Source: an uncultured Bacteroidales bacterium
Lineage (GTDB): Bacteria; Bacteroidota; Bacteroidia; Bacteroidales; Paludibacteraceae
Length of the DNA stretch: 48,975 nucleotides
Direction of reading: 5' to 3'
NCBI GenBank assembly: GCA_947164985.1
Contig: CAMUYI010000012.1
Span: 1-48,975 of the forward strand
Each line of letters starts with the position of its first letter. The first letter of the stretch is position 1. Under the pieces are notes generated by a model that did not search any database, was not told the DNA's origin, and saw only the letters and a program-made list of their open reading frames with translations. Both the position numbers and the translations under genes were made by a program. Below are positions 23,683 to 32,550 of this stretch, piece by piece.

Positions 23683-24794
23683 AAGACGAGTTTTTTGTTA
23701 TCTTGGTAAATCATGTATCCGCTTCGGTCATTGTTGGTGATCGATTCGGAAATGTTGGTCGTATATTCTTTTTGCACGACGCAGGGGATGTCCTGCTCAA
23801 AATAGGGCAAGAGCCGCTGCGTCTGTTTGGTCAGGAAATAAACTCCCGAGCAGGCGATGTTCTTATATGGATAAGCCGACGGGTCAAAGGTATTGAGAGC
23901 GATGCGTATGATCTCCTGGCTATAGTCACAGTTAGTAGAGAGCGGCACGAGATGCGTGGATATATAATCGCCTCCGCCACGCGGGTTGAGGTCGATGAGG
24001 TAGATCGCACCTTCCGCGGTGATCTTCAGTTCGATATGGGACGCCCCGTTGGTATAACCGACCGCGGTCAGGATATCATAGATGGCTTGCTGCACCTTAG
24101 CACGGCACTCATCGGAGAGGTCCGCCGGTTGGTGATGACCCAGTTCAACAAAATGCGGAGCTCCGTCGGATAGTTTCTCCGTGATCTGCACCATGTAATG
24201 TTGGCCGTGGAAAGAGAGGGACTCGACGGAGTACTCTTTGCCCACGATAAACTGCTCCACGAGTGCGTTCTCGTTCGGCTGAAAATCCGCATGGGCTTTG
24301 ATATAGTCCAACTCGTCCAAGGAATGAACGAACCACACGCCGCGTTTGCCGAACCCGTGCACAGGTTTGATGACGCAAGGCACAAAAGGCAGAGTCAGCG
24401 AATCGAGAGGACCGGTAAAGGTCTTGGGATGGGCAATCGAAGTGAGGTTCTTGGTCTGCTCCCGCACCCATGCTTTGTCGTGGATATGAAGCACCGTGTC
24501 GTAGCTATTAGTGTTAAGCCCCAAGTGTTCTGCCACCCAGCAGGCTATCTCGGTCGCAAAATCCGAGGCGCAGGTAACGACACCGTCCACCCCTATGGCA
24601 CGGCATTGCGCCAACACCGCCTCTTTGTCCGCCAACGAGATGGGATAGAAATAGTCAGCTACCTCACGCGCCACCTCATTGCCGTCTTCATAGGCAAAGC
24701 CATGGGTCTCAATTCCCATTTCCCGGGCTTTGAGGTACAAGGGCATTTGCCATTTACCTGCCCCCATGATGGCTATTTTGCATTTCGTATTCAT
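23679..24794 (-). CDS. ATP-grasp ligase 1
   Basis: 371 residues starting MNTKCKIAIMGAGKWQMPLY; the longer frame upstream is shadow of the SMR gene. It has an N-terminal pre-ATP-grasp Rossmann-like domain. The ATP-grasp core follows: CVIKPVHGFGKRGV (phosphate-binding loop), ALVEQFIVGKEYSVES (adenine and metal region) and IELKITAEGAIYLIDLNPRGGGDY (metal-binding Glu/Asn). Closest in style to carbamoyl-phosphate-synthetase-like or amino-acid ligases that join a carboxylate to an amine. Its paralogue is the gene at 26395-27513. Substrate unknown; an aminosugar amine is suggested by the neighbours. Confidence 0.87.
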   Translation of the reverse strand: MNTKCKIAIMGAGKWQMPLYLKAREMGIETHGFAYEDGNEVAREVADYFYPISLADKEAVLAQCRAIGVDGVVTCASDFATEIACWVAEHLGLNTNSYDTVLHIHDKAWVREQTKNLTSIAHPKTFTGPLDSLTLPFVPCVIKPVHGFGKRGVWFVHSLDELDYIKAHADFQPNENALVEQFIVGKEYSVESLSFHGQHYMVQITEKLSDGAPHFVELGHHQPADLSDECRAKVQQAIYDILTAVGYTNGASHIELKITAEGAIYLIDLNPRGGGDYISTHLVPLSTNCDYSQEIIRIALNTFDPSAYPYKNIACSGVYFLTKQTQRLLPYFEQDIPCVVQKEYTTNISESITNNDRSGYMIYQDNKKLVL

Positions 24795-25126
24795 TAGATA
24801 TAAAAGACTATTATTCCGCCAACTATAAGCAGCATGGCGATGAGTTCCTGCCATCCTATTTTCTCCTGCAAGAAGAAGAAAGAGAGGATGGGCACGAAGA
24901 TATAGCCGGAGGCCTCCAAGGCCGGTAACTCTTTGAGGTTCATTCCTCGACGCATAGCCGCCACATTGATCAGCATCGAGCCGAAGAAGATGGTATAGGC
25001 CAGGATGACCCGCCAATTAAGCATCGATGCCAGCCAGTTTTTATGCTCCCGAGTAGCACTGTTCTTAAGCAGAATCTGTGAACACGAACAGGCAAATATT
25101 CCCAGTATGACAAACAGATACATCAT
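24794..25126 (-). CDS. Small four-helix EamA/SMR-type transporter subunit (ArnF-like)
   Basis: 110 residues, four hydrophobic helices (FVILGIFACSCSQILLKNSA; VILAYTIFFGSMLINVAAM; ALEASGYIFVPILSFFFLQE; LIAMLLIVGGIIVFYI). The E-K-I-G-x-x-E near helix 4 is typical of the DMT superfamily. Paired tail-to-head with another such gene, as ArnE/ArnF are; those flip undecaprenyl-phosphate-aminoarabinose. Heterodimer formation is inferred from the pairing. Confidence 0.82.
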   Translation of the reverse strand: MMYLFVILGIFACSCSQILLKNSATREHKNWLASMLNWRVILAYTIFFGSMLINVAAMRRGMNLKELPALEASGYIFVPILSFFFLQEKIGWQELIAMLLIVGGIIVFYI

Positions 25127-25464
25127 GCTTCTTGCCCTTTCTTGTATGAGAGCACCATGATACCGGCGATGATCATGACGCAGCCGATGATATTCTGGGT
25201 CGTTATCTGTTCGCCGAAGAGCAGGTAAGCATACAGCAGACTAATGCCGACCGTGGAGCTCTTGCACAGATAAGCGATATTAAGCGGGATGTCCTCCAGC
25301 ACTTTCTGCCATAAGACCGCATACACTGCCATGACCAGTACCGTCAGGCCGAAATAGGCGATGTAAGCAAGAGAAAGGAACTCTTGCATCGATGCCATCT
25401 TCAAGCATGCTCCGGAGCAGGACAGAATGAGAAAACTGAATATGAGCAGAGCGTATTTTTTCAT
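25123..25464 (-). CDS. Small four-helix EamA/SMR-type transporter subunit (ArnE-like)
   Basis: 113 residues with four helices (ALLIFSFLILSCSGACLKMA; AYIAYFGLTVLVMAVYAVLW; NIAYLCKSSTVGISLLYAYL; IIGCVMIIAGIMVLSYKKG). It overlaps its partner by 4 bp (ATGA) and the GT2 gene by 4 bp. The order GT2 then two SMR subunits equals the logic of charging a polyprenyl-phosphate and then flipping it. Confidence 0.82.
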   Translation of the reverse strand: MKKYALLIFSFLILSCSGACLKMASMQEFLSLAYIAYFGLTVLVMAVYAVLWQKVLEDIPLNIAYLCKSSTVGISLLYAYLLFGEQITTQNIIGCVMIIAGIMVLSYKKGQEA

Positions 25465-26387
25465 TCGTCAATATTGAGTGTCTCGCGTACTACGGAATAA
25501 GGCCGACCTTTGACCTGATCGTATATCTTACCGATATAGAGACCGATCATGCCGAGCACAAAGAGTATGAGTCCACCCACAAACCATATAGAAGCGATGG
25601 TGGAGGTATAACCCAAGAGGATATTTTGTCCCACGAATTTAGCGAGGACCTGGAAGATGGTCAACAAGCCTGCTACAACAGACATGATAAGACCCAGATA
25701 GGTCGCCATACGCAGGGGTTTATTACTATTGGAGATACTGTTCTCGAACGCCAATTTGAGTAAGCGTCCCAAGGTATAACCGGTTGTTCCCTCTTCGCGT
25801 TGCGGACGATCCACATCGATGAAGGTAACTTTACCGCCCACATGACGAATCAGCGTACCGAAAGCGCGAGACTGATCGGGAATACGGGCTATCTCGTTGG
25901 CGTAAATGCGTTTGAAGATACAGTAATTACCGATATTCTTATCTGTATTGATGCCGGTAAGCCAGCGGAAGAACATATGGAAGACCTTACCGCCAAGTTG
26001 CTTAAAGAAGCCGTCATGGCGTTCGCCTCGGCGTGCAAAAACAACATCCCACCCTTCCTGTGTCTTGGCATAGAGGGCTGGTATATCTTCAGGTCGGTCC
26101 TGCAGGTCGCAGTCCATGACCACGATCCAATCGCCCGTGACATACTTAAGTCCGGTAGAGATCGCAGGATGCTGACCGAAATTACGGCTGTGGTCAATGG
26201 CTTTTACATGTTTGTCCTTCGCGCAGATCTCACGAAGCACCGCCCATGAATCATCGGGCGAACAGTCGTTGACAAGTATAAGTTCGTAGTCATCGGTAAG
26301 GGTGGATACGGCCGCCTCACAGCGTTCGACCAGATGGTGTAACATCTTCTCTCCCTTATAAATCGGGGATACGATGGATAGTTTCAT
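25461..26387 (-). CDS. GT2 polyprenyl-phosphate glycosyltransferase (ArnC/GtrB-like)
   Basis: 308 residues from the ATG at 26387 (MKLSIVSPIYKGEKMLHHLV). The GT-A donor site shows NDCSPDDSW (about 40-48) and the metal motif MDCDLQDRPEDIP (about 91-103). Two C-terminal transmembrane helices (about 230-255 and 265-290) are typical of enzymes that transfer a sugar to undecaprenyl phosphate. It sits directly before the two SMR subunits. The longer upstream frame lacks the conserved start. Confidence 0.92.
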   Translation of the reverse strand: MKLSIVSPIYKGEKMLHHLVERCEAAVSTLTDDYELILVNDCSPDDSWAVLREICAKDKHVKAIDHSRNFGQHPAISTGLKYVTGDWIVVMDCDLQDRPEDIPALYAKTQEGWDVVFARRGERHDGFFKQLGGKVFHMFFRWLTGINTDKNIGNYCIFKRIYANEIARIPDQSRAFGTLIRHVGGKVTFIDVDRPQREEGTTGYTLGRLLKLAFENSISNSNKPLRMATYLGLIMSVVAGLLTIFQVLAKFVGQNILLGYTSTIASIWFVGGLILFVLGMIGLYIGKIYDQVKGRPYSVVRETLNIDE

Positions 26388-26394
26388 TATTCTT

Positions 26395-27513
26395 TTAGAT
26401 TTTAAATTTATGATCGGCCTGATAGATGAAGTACCCGCTGCGCTCACTACTGCAGTTGACATGGCGCAACTCATCACTGGTCTGTTCTGCCATAACGATC
26501 TCTGGATACTCCTCTTTATGGTCGATATAGTGTTTTACTTGTTCGGTCTCCGCAGAGAGGAAATAGACGCCTGCGTATTTGCAAAGGGTGCGTTCGGGTT
26601 TGATAAACATACCCAACGCCACTTCAATGACACCCTGCACAAAATCATAACCGGTACTGAGACGTACAAGGTCAGAACCGATGAAGTCACCGCCCATACG
26701 TGCCCCTATCTCCATGACGTATATCTGCCCATCTGCCGTGATCTTATACTCCGAGTGGCTGGCACCGTTGGTGACACCCAAGGCATTGAGGGCTTTTTGC
26801 GTCAAGGCATAGATGGCTTTATATTGCTCCTCGGTCAGTTCAGCCGGTTGATGATGCGCCAATTCCACAAAATGCGGTGCTTCAGTTGTGACCTTGTCCG
26901 TGATCTGCAGCGGATAATGTTTGCCACCATAGGAGATGAACTCAACGCTTATCTCCCGTCCCTCGATAAACTGCTCCACAATAGCTTCATGTTCAAACGA
27001 ATGGTTCACGGCAATCGTGACGGCCTGGCGAAGTTCTTCCGAATTCGTCACTTTGGTGATTCCGAGGCTACCCGACCGGTCGGTCGGTTTTACGATGACG
27101 GGATAGTGGATCTCCGTCTGCGCTATCTCATCAAAACTCTTGCATGCATGGTAAGCTGGACAGGGTACACCGGCGGCCATGAACGCATTACGCATGGCGA
27201 ACTTGTTATTAGCCCGCACCGCTGCCTCATAACTGTTTCCGGTGAGTCCCATCTGCTCCGCCACATAGGCCACGGTAGGTGCCGCCACATCACTGGCGAT
27301 GGTACATACACCGTCAATATGTTCCTTACGGCAAACCTCCAGGATCTCTTCTTTCTCCGTGATGGAGATAGGATAGAACACATCACATATATCTTTGCAT
27401 ACAGCTCCATCTTCCCACGCAAAACAAATTGTACGCAGCCCCATTTGTCTGGCGCGTTCGACCAATGGTCGCTGCAAGTAGCTGGCTCCTATAATCGCTA
27501 TTGTCTTAGTCAT
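26395..27513 (-). CDS. ATP-grasp ligase 2
   Basis: 372 residues, paralogous to the gene at 23679-24794 along its length. Core: YPVIVKPTDRSGSLGITKV, AIVEQFIEGREISVEF, HFVELAHHQPAEL (compare HFVELGHHQPADL in the paralogue), and SEYKITADGQIYVMEIGARM with GGDFIGSD. The metal-binding N-P-R of ligase 1 is G-A-R here, so the metal or substrate end has diverged. It is 7 bp from the GT2 gene and overlaps the upstream membrane-protein gene by 8 bp. Confidence 0.87.
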   Translation of the reverse strand: MTKTIAIIGASYLQRPLVERARQMGLRTICFAWEDGAVCKDICDVFYPISITEKEEILEVCRKEHIDGVCTIASDVAAPTVAYVAEQMGLTGNSYEAAVRANNKFAMRNAFMAAGVPCPAYHACKSFDEIAQTEIHYPVIVKPTDRSGSLGITKVTNSEELRQAVTIAVNHSFEHEAIVEQFIEGREISVEFISYGGKHYPLQITDKVTTEAPHFVELAHHQPAELTEEQYKAIYALTQKALNALGVTNGASHSEYKITADGQIYVMEIGARMGGDFIGSDLVRLSTGYDFVQGVIEVALGMFIKPERTLCKYAGVYFLSAETEQVKHYIDHKEEYPEIVMAEQTSDELRHVNCSSERSGYFIYQADHKFKI

Positions 27514-29092
27514 TCGTTTCTGATTTTTGTTCTTTGATTTTCACAATCGCATACTGATCGTTTGAACACAACTCCTCTACCGTTGTCTGGATGCCGTAAT
27601 GATGTGCTATCCGTTCGCGGATGGTGTTGACGAGCGATGCATCTTTTTTGTAGTTATAATGAGTGAAGATGACCACATCATCCCGCAGGAAAACCCGGTA
27701 ACTCTGACCGATGGGCGTATTGAGCGGCACCCATGTAAGCCATCCAAGCGTATATTTGCGGAACTCATATGGCCATACATGCCACGGATCGACCGCTTCC
27801 ATACGCATACTGACCCCTGCCGAAACCATCGTTACATTTGACGGCATCTCATTGAGCAAAGGTCGCTGCATATCTTCCCATATATGGCGGGTATGACGTT
27901 TGCGTATCTGCTCGAAGTTGGTCTGATAGCCGTACCAGCCGCAGAGAGCCAAAATGACGATGACGATACCCCATTTCCGTTTCATGCCGGTCGTATCGGG
28001 CAGTAACATAAAATCGGTCATCAGCATCGGCATCAGCATGCAGAGGAACACGCGGTTCTTGAGGATGCCATCCAGACTCACATACACCATCAACGCCAGG
28101 ATGAAACAGGTATAGAGGATGAGGAAGATATATTTCGTTCGGTTTCCTGTCGTTAGGATCATCAGCACCAGCAAAGCTAATAACAGCCCTAATTCGACCG
28201 CATAACAATCCAAGTGGTGGATATTCTTTAGTTTGGCACTAAACAGCACGGTACTTACAATAGCATTTAACCGTTTCACGGCAGATAGGTCCATCTGTTC
28301 CGGATCCGGGAAATAACCCAGTAACAAGCGATAGTCCTTCCATTCGATCCCTTCCGGCATGTCTTCCGGCTGCAGGGTATAGGCGTTGGGATTATCGGTC
28401 AATTGACCACGTAGCGGGTTGTACTCGTAGTAGTATTTCCACTCCGGATCGCTGTTATAGATCGCATTATTGGTTACGCGGCATCCTACCACCAAGAGCA
28501 GCATCACAGCTAAAGGAATATACTTACGCCATTCGAATCGATATGTATAGACGATGATCGGCGCCATAAGCACACCTACAAGTCCGGCCGCTGTGATGCG
28601 TATGAGCGAAGCGATGACCACAAACAGCACACCTGTCCACCGAGCTTTGGGACTTGGACGCAATAACAGGACACATCCCGCCAAACAGGTCAAGCCGGCA
28701 GTGGTGGTGAATTGGAAGGCCGCGATGATCATAGCCCAAATGGTGTAGAGAATCAATAGCCATAAAATTCGTTCCCACGTGGCACGATTCGGCATCGTCA
28801 GGATGCCATATGCCAATACGGACATAGAGAGAATATGCAGTATAGCAAACGAAAGGGTGTACCATTCAATAGCCTTGGTCCATGAATAGAGAGCCGCCAA
28901 AACGGCACCGTAGAGCACGTTGATATACACCAGATGACCATCGGGCGTACCCGAGTAACCGCCATTGGCAATCATGGCCATCACCACATCATCATTCTCT
29001 TCAAAGCAGATCGGTAAGATAAACGTCAAAGCCGTGAAGATTAGGATATTACATCCCAAAACTATATATTTAAGCCATTTACTCTCTATCAT
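27506..29092 (-). CDS. Polytopic membrane protein, GT-C-like, function unknown
   Basis: 528 residues. About ten or more hydrophobic helices fill the first 400 residues, after an early loop with acidic residues (CFEENDDVVMAMIANGG, about 30-46). That loop is in the place where GT-C glycosyltransferases carry their catalytic acidic residue. A soluble C-terminal part follows (THYNYKKDASLVNTIRERI). A lipid-linked sugar transferase is the best guess from topology and context. It abuts the NTP_transf_5 gene with no gap. Confidence 0.68.
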   Translation of the reverse strand: MIESKWLKYIVLGCNILIFTALTFILPICFEENDDVVMAMIANGGYSGTPDGHLVYINVLYGAVLAALYSWTKAIEWYTLSFAILHILSMSVLAYGILTMPNRATWERILWLLILYTIWAMIIAAFQFTTTAGLTCLAGCVLLLRPSPKARWTGVLFVVIASLIRITAAGLVGVLMAPIIVYTYRFEWRKYIPLAVMLLLVVGCRVTNNAIYNSDPEWKYYYEYNPLRGQLTDNPNAYTLQPEDMPEGIEWKDYRLLLGYFPDPEQMDLSAVKRLNAIVSTVLFSAKLKNIHHLDCYAVELGLLLALLVLMILTTGNRTKYIFLILYTCFILALMVYVSLDGILKNRVFLCMLMPMLMTDFMLLPDTTGMKRKWGIVIVILALCGWYGYQTNFEQIRKRHTRHIWEDMQRPLLNEMPSNVTMVSAGVSMRMEAVDPWHVWPYEFRKYTLGWLTWVPLNTPIGQSYRVFLRDDVVIFTHYNYKKDASLVNTIRERIAHHYGIQTTVEELCSNDQYAIVKIKEQKSETND

Positions 29093-30151
29093 TTACTCCC
29101 AATATCTATCTTTCGCAAAGAACCGCAAAGCACCGTGCAGCAGGGTTTCCGCCTGCATATGCCGCGCAAAAGCAGGACTGTATCGGCAAATACGCTTTGC
29201 ATTCTTCATCCTTTCCTGCATGGTATGCCATTTACGCAGGATACGGTTTTTGATCTTCTTATTCTCCGGTTTCGGTTCCACCATCTTACCGGCCAACAGA
29301 TCACTCATCAATAGTTCAGCCCGATCGGCTACCTTTTCCGTATAGAATAGCGACTCTTCACGTGGTAATCCTAGACCATTGACGAGGTTATACGCATAGA
29401 GTTGCCATACGTCATACAGATGTAAAGCCTTTAACCACCTCCGCAGTAAGCCCGCATCTATCGCATCTCTGTACCGATGCAGCAAGAGCGCCAAATCGCA
29501 TAACTGCCGGATATTCGCCCCTTGTGTCATCATATGTTCCCACGAATGGAGCATGACGAACAGGGCATTGAAGGTAGGATCAAAAACCTGTACCTCTAAT
29601 CCGCCTATATTCACATCGCACGCATGTGCGACCCCATACGCTTCCATCTTCGCGTACCGCCGCTCATCGATAGGATGCTGCATGCCTACCGTCACTCGGT
29701 GGATCTCAATCGAGATGCCGTCCGCGATGAGGTTATAATGCTTATAATGGTCGAGTTCTTCGTCGAACTTAAGCGCATCCGGGAAGGTCTCCCGCATCAC
29801 TTTACAAGCAGGATGGTACTGCTCTTTGCCAACGAATAAATCGATATCACCCCAAGCTCGTTGTTCCGGAGAAGGATAAAGTGCAGCCAAACTGGCTCCT
29901 TTCATCAACACCGGCTTAATCCCCGCCTTCGTAAGCGCAGTCCAAGCCACGGATAAAGTATACTGCAATTTGACCTGCTGCTGCATGTTCTGCACACAAA
30001 CCATCTTCATGGCCTGTGTCATCTCAAAGAGCGGAAATGCCAACGGTCCCGTTCCTTGAAACATATGCATCCGGATCAGGTCATCGCTGAGCGCCGTCGG
30101 CCTGATGGGTTTTCCCCATAAGGCGGCTTGTATCGTATCAAAATAGGTCAT
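29093..30151 (-). CDS. NTP_transf_5-type nucleotidyltransferase-fold protein
   Basis: 352 residues from the ATG at 30151 (MTYFDTIQAALWGKPIRPTA). The signature PVLMKGASLAALYPSPEQRA followed by WGDIDLFV supplies the G-[x]-D-x-D active site of the nucleotidyltransferase fold, and EIHRVTVG follows. Members of this family are frequent in polysaccharide loci, but their reaction is not settled. It overlaps the sugar-transferase gene by 4 bp (ATGA). Confidence 0.85.
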   Translation of the reverse strand: MTYFDTIQAALWGKPIRPTALSDDLIRMHMFQGTGPLAFPLFEMTQAMKMVCVQNMQQQVKLQYTLSVAWTALTKAGIKPVLMKGASLAALYPSPEQRAWGDIDLFVGKEQYHPACKVMRETFPDALKFDEELDHYKHYNLIADGISIEIHRVTVGMQHPIDERRYAKMEAYGVAHACDVNIGGLEVQVFDPTFNALFVMLHSWEHMMTQGANIRQLCDLALLLHRYRDAIDAGLLRRWLKALHLYDVWQLYAYNLVNGLGLPREESLFYTEKVADRAELLMSDLLAGKMVEPKPENKKIKNRILRKWHTMQERMKNAKRICRYSPAFARHMQAETLLHGALRFFAKDRYWE

Positions 30152-31662
30152 GCACTGTGTGTCTTGCGCGTTAGGATGGACTTCATCGTCAGGAAGAAAT
30201 ACTTGCAATCGGTACGGAACGGATGCTCCAGGTACTCCGTGAGATATTTATCTTCACTGGCGAACAATTCGTCAAACGTATTCGGATGATCGATATAAAA
30301 CGGCGGTATTAGTCCCGGTTTACAACGCGTACGCTTGTCTTGCAACCATTGAGGATAGGTGTCGAACATCGTTCGGCTAAGCGGACGCACGCCTACTAAT
30401 TTCACATCGCCCTTGAGCCAGTTAATCAACATCGGCAATTCATCCAGCCAATACTTACGCATGAACTTACCCCAAGTTGTGATTCTCCAATCGTCATTAC
30501 TCTTATCGGAAATATCCATACCGCCACGGGAGTCGAACACATATTTCTGGATGTACTCGGCATAGGGATGCATAGTACGGGTCTTGTAGAAATACCTGAT
30601 CTCCTTATTCTTGCATACGCGCGGTAACTTGATCAACGGGCCATATACCTTAAACTGCTCCTGGGGATAAGGTTGCGAGTGACGATGCGCGAACACATAC
30701 TCGATATGTCCCATCGGCACAATCTCGTCCACCTCAAATCCGCAGTAGTACAAACGCCCAAGCACCTCCGTCTTACTGAGCATACGCTTGCGACCTTTGG
30801 TCAAATCATAATAGAGACGGCTGGTAAGCATCAGACGAGGTACGACCCGTTTTTGGAAGAAATAGAGACTATAAACGATCCAGTTGATACCCCATGGGTA
30901 CTTCGCCAGGATCTTCGATTTGATATACTCTTGCGGTCGATAGCAGCATACATAACGCCCCTCGTCCGGTAGTTTCTGATTCACGATACAGAAACGCCGG
31001 TTAATACCTTTCGCATCATTAAGTAGCGTCAGATCGACGATGGTACTATATTGATAGTCAGGCAGTTGAAGGAAAGCAAAACGATTTCTATCACATACAG
31101 CTTTGGTCTGACGGCTATCCAGACGCGCTTTGCCGAGCAACATCCGATAGTCCTCTTCGGTTGTGACCGAAAGAACCGATTGCCTGATTGATCGCATCGA
31201 GTTAACGGAACGTGGAGAATCGGGACGGGTCACCACTGCGTTCTCACGCTGCTCCACCTGCATGGCCGGTACGGTCATGTTCGTCGCATACTTCCAGTAA
31301 TGCTCCATGAGTACAACGAAGGTCTCCAGTGCACCGACGATCAAGATCGTATACATCGCCACCTTTGGTGAGAGGTTATAGGGCAACATCGGCAGCAACC
31401 AGTAACAGAGCCCGATGAGAATACCGGCATCCGCTATCAGGGAGAGCATCGATTGCCAGAACCACGCCTCTTTATAGGAGCGGTACAGTTGTACGGCAAA
31501 GCCTACCACGATCCATACGCCGGTGAGTATACCGAACAAGGCCCAATAATGCACCATCTCGCTTTTGTTGGCTACCCAGCGCCATAACATACATAACAGC
31601 GCTGCGATCACCCAAACGAGGATATCCACGCCTATTCTTCTATGCCATCCTTCTCGAATCAT
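30148..31662 (-). CDS. Membrane-bound sugar transferase (Bacteroidetes-type phosphoglycosyl transferase)
   Basis: 504 residues. Four N-terminal helices (to about residue 130), a middle region of unknown role, and a C-terminal segment like bacterial phosphoglycosyl transferases: YFYKTRTMHPYAEYIQKYV, TTWGKFMRKYWLDELPMLIN, WLKGDVKLVGVRPLSR and KPGLIPPFYID. It probably loads the first sugar-phosphate onto undecaprenyl phosphate. The usual re-entrant membrane helix and K-R-x-F-D start of the domain are not recognisable, so it is a diverged type. Overlaps era by 4 bp. Confidence 0.85.
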   Translation of the reverse strand: MIREGWHRRIGVDILVWVIAALLCMLWRWVANKSEMVHYWALFGILTGVWIVVGFAVQLYRSYKEAWFWQSMLSLIADAGILIGLCYWLLPMLPYNLSPKVAMYTILIVGALETFVVLMEHYWKYATNMTVPAMQVEQRENAVVTRPDSPRSVNSMRSIRQSVLSVTTEEDYRMLLGKARLDSRQTKAVCDRNRFAFLQLPDYQYSTIVDLTLLNDAKGINRRFCIVNQKLPDEGRYVCCYRPQEYIKSKILAKYPWGINWIVYSLYFFQKRVVPRLMLTSRLYYDLTKGRKRMLSKTEVLGRLYYCGFEVDEIVPMGHIEYVFAHRHSQPYPQEQFKVYGPLIKLPRVCKNKEIRYFYKTRTMHPYAEYIQKYVFDSRGGMDISDKSNDDWRITTWGKFMRKYWLDELPMLINWLKGDVKLVGVRPLSRTMFDTYPQWLQDKRTRCKPGLIPPFYIDHPNTFDELFASEDKYLTEYLEHPFRTDCKYFFLTMKSILTRKTHSA

Positions 31663-32549
31663 GTCAGATCATACCCATAATGGCGTAAACGACCGGTATT
31701 GGACCGCCAGTCCTTATCCACTTTCACAAACAACTGTAAGAAAACACGTTTCTGTAGAAACTCCTCAATATCCTTGCGTGCCAATGACCCCACCCGTTTG
31801 AGTGCCGAACCCGCCTTACCGATAATGATACCTTTCTGACTATCCCGCTCACAATATATAATAGCGGAAATACGGATGATATCCTCCTCTTCGATGAACG
31901 ACTCCACTTCTACCTCGACGGAATACGGAATCTCTTTGTCGTAGTTGAGTAAGATCTTCTCGCGGATGATCTCGTTGACAAAGAACCGCTCTGACTTATC
32001 GGTCAGTTGATCCTTCGGGAAGAAAGCCGGTCCTTCCGGTAATGCCTCTTTGATGGCGTCAAACAGTTGAGCCACGCCGAACCGCTCTTGTGCCGAGATA
32101 GGGAAGATCTCCGCTTCGGGCAGTTGGGTATGCCAAAACTCAACCAGATTCTCCAGCGTCTCTTGGGTCGTGAGGTCGATCTTATTTATAATAAGGAATA
32201 CGCGCGTACCAGATGCCGCCATGCGTTTCACTTTCTCCAGAAAGTCCGCATTGCGTTCCGTGTTATCCTGCACCTCGGTGACGTAGAGCAATACATCGGC
32301 ATCGACTAACGCCGAACGGGAAAACTCCAACATCTGTCGCTGGAGTTGATAGTTCGGCGAAAGGACTCCCGGTGTATCCGAATAGACCATCTGAAAGTCC
32401 TCGCCGTTGACGATACCCATGATACGATGGCGGGTGGTTTGCGCCTTCGATGTGATAATCGAAAGGCGCTCGCCCACCAACGCATTCATGAGTGTCGATT
32501 TGCCTACGTTGGGGTTACCGACGATATTTACAAATCCGGAACGATGCAT
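31659..32549 (-). CDS. era: GTPase Era (ribosome assembly)
   Basis: Binds the 3' end of 16S rRNA during small-subunit maturation. G1 GNPNVGKSTLMNAL, switch II DTPGV, G4 NKIDL. The C-terminal KH domain contains GIIIGKAGSALKRVG. The 296-aa length is standard. One base separates it from the M16 protease gene upstream. Confidence 0.97.
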   Translation of the reverse strand: MHRSGFVNIVGNPNVGKSTLMNALVGERLSIITSKAQTTRHRIMGIVNGEDFQMVYSDTPGVLSPNYQLQRQMLEFSRSALVDADVLLYVTEVQDNTERNADFLEKVKRMAASGTRVFLIINKIDLTTQETLENLVEFWHTQLPEAEIFPISAQERFGVAQLFDAIKEALPEGPAFFPKDQLTDKSERFFVNEIIREKILLNYDKEIPYSVEVEVESFIEEEDIIRISAIIYCERDSQKGIIIGKAGSALKRVGSLARKDIEEFLQKRVFLQLFVKVDKDWRSNTGRLRHYGYDLT

Positions 32550-32550
32550 A

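Noticed and set aside
24795..25016. N-terminal extension of ATP-grasp ligase 1
   Set aside because: The extension is the antisense-frame reading of the SMR gene and has no homology; the conserved Rossmann start is at 24794.
26374..27537. 387-codon plus-strand frame opposite ATP-grasp ligase 2
   Set aside because: It is a shadow: the minus strand has all ATP-grasp motifs and perfect operon spacing.
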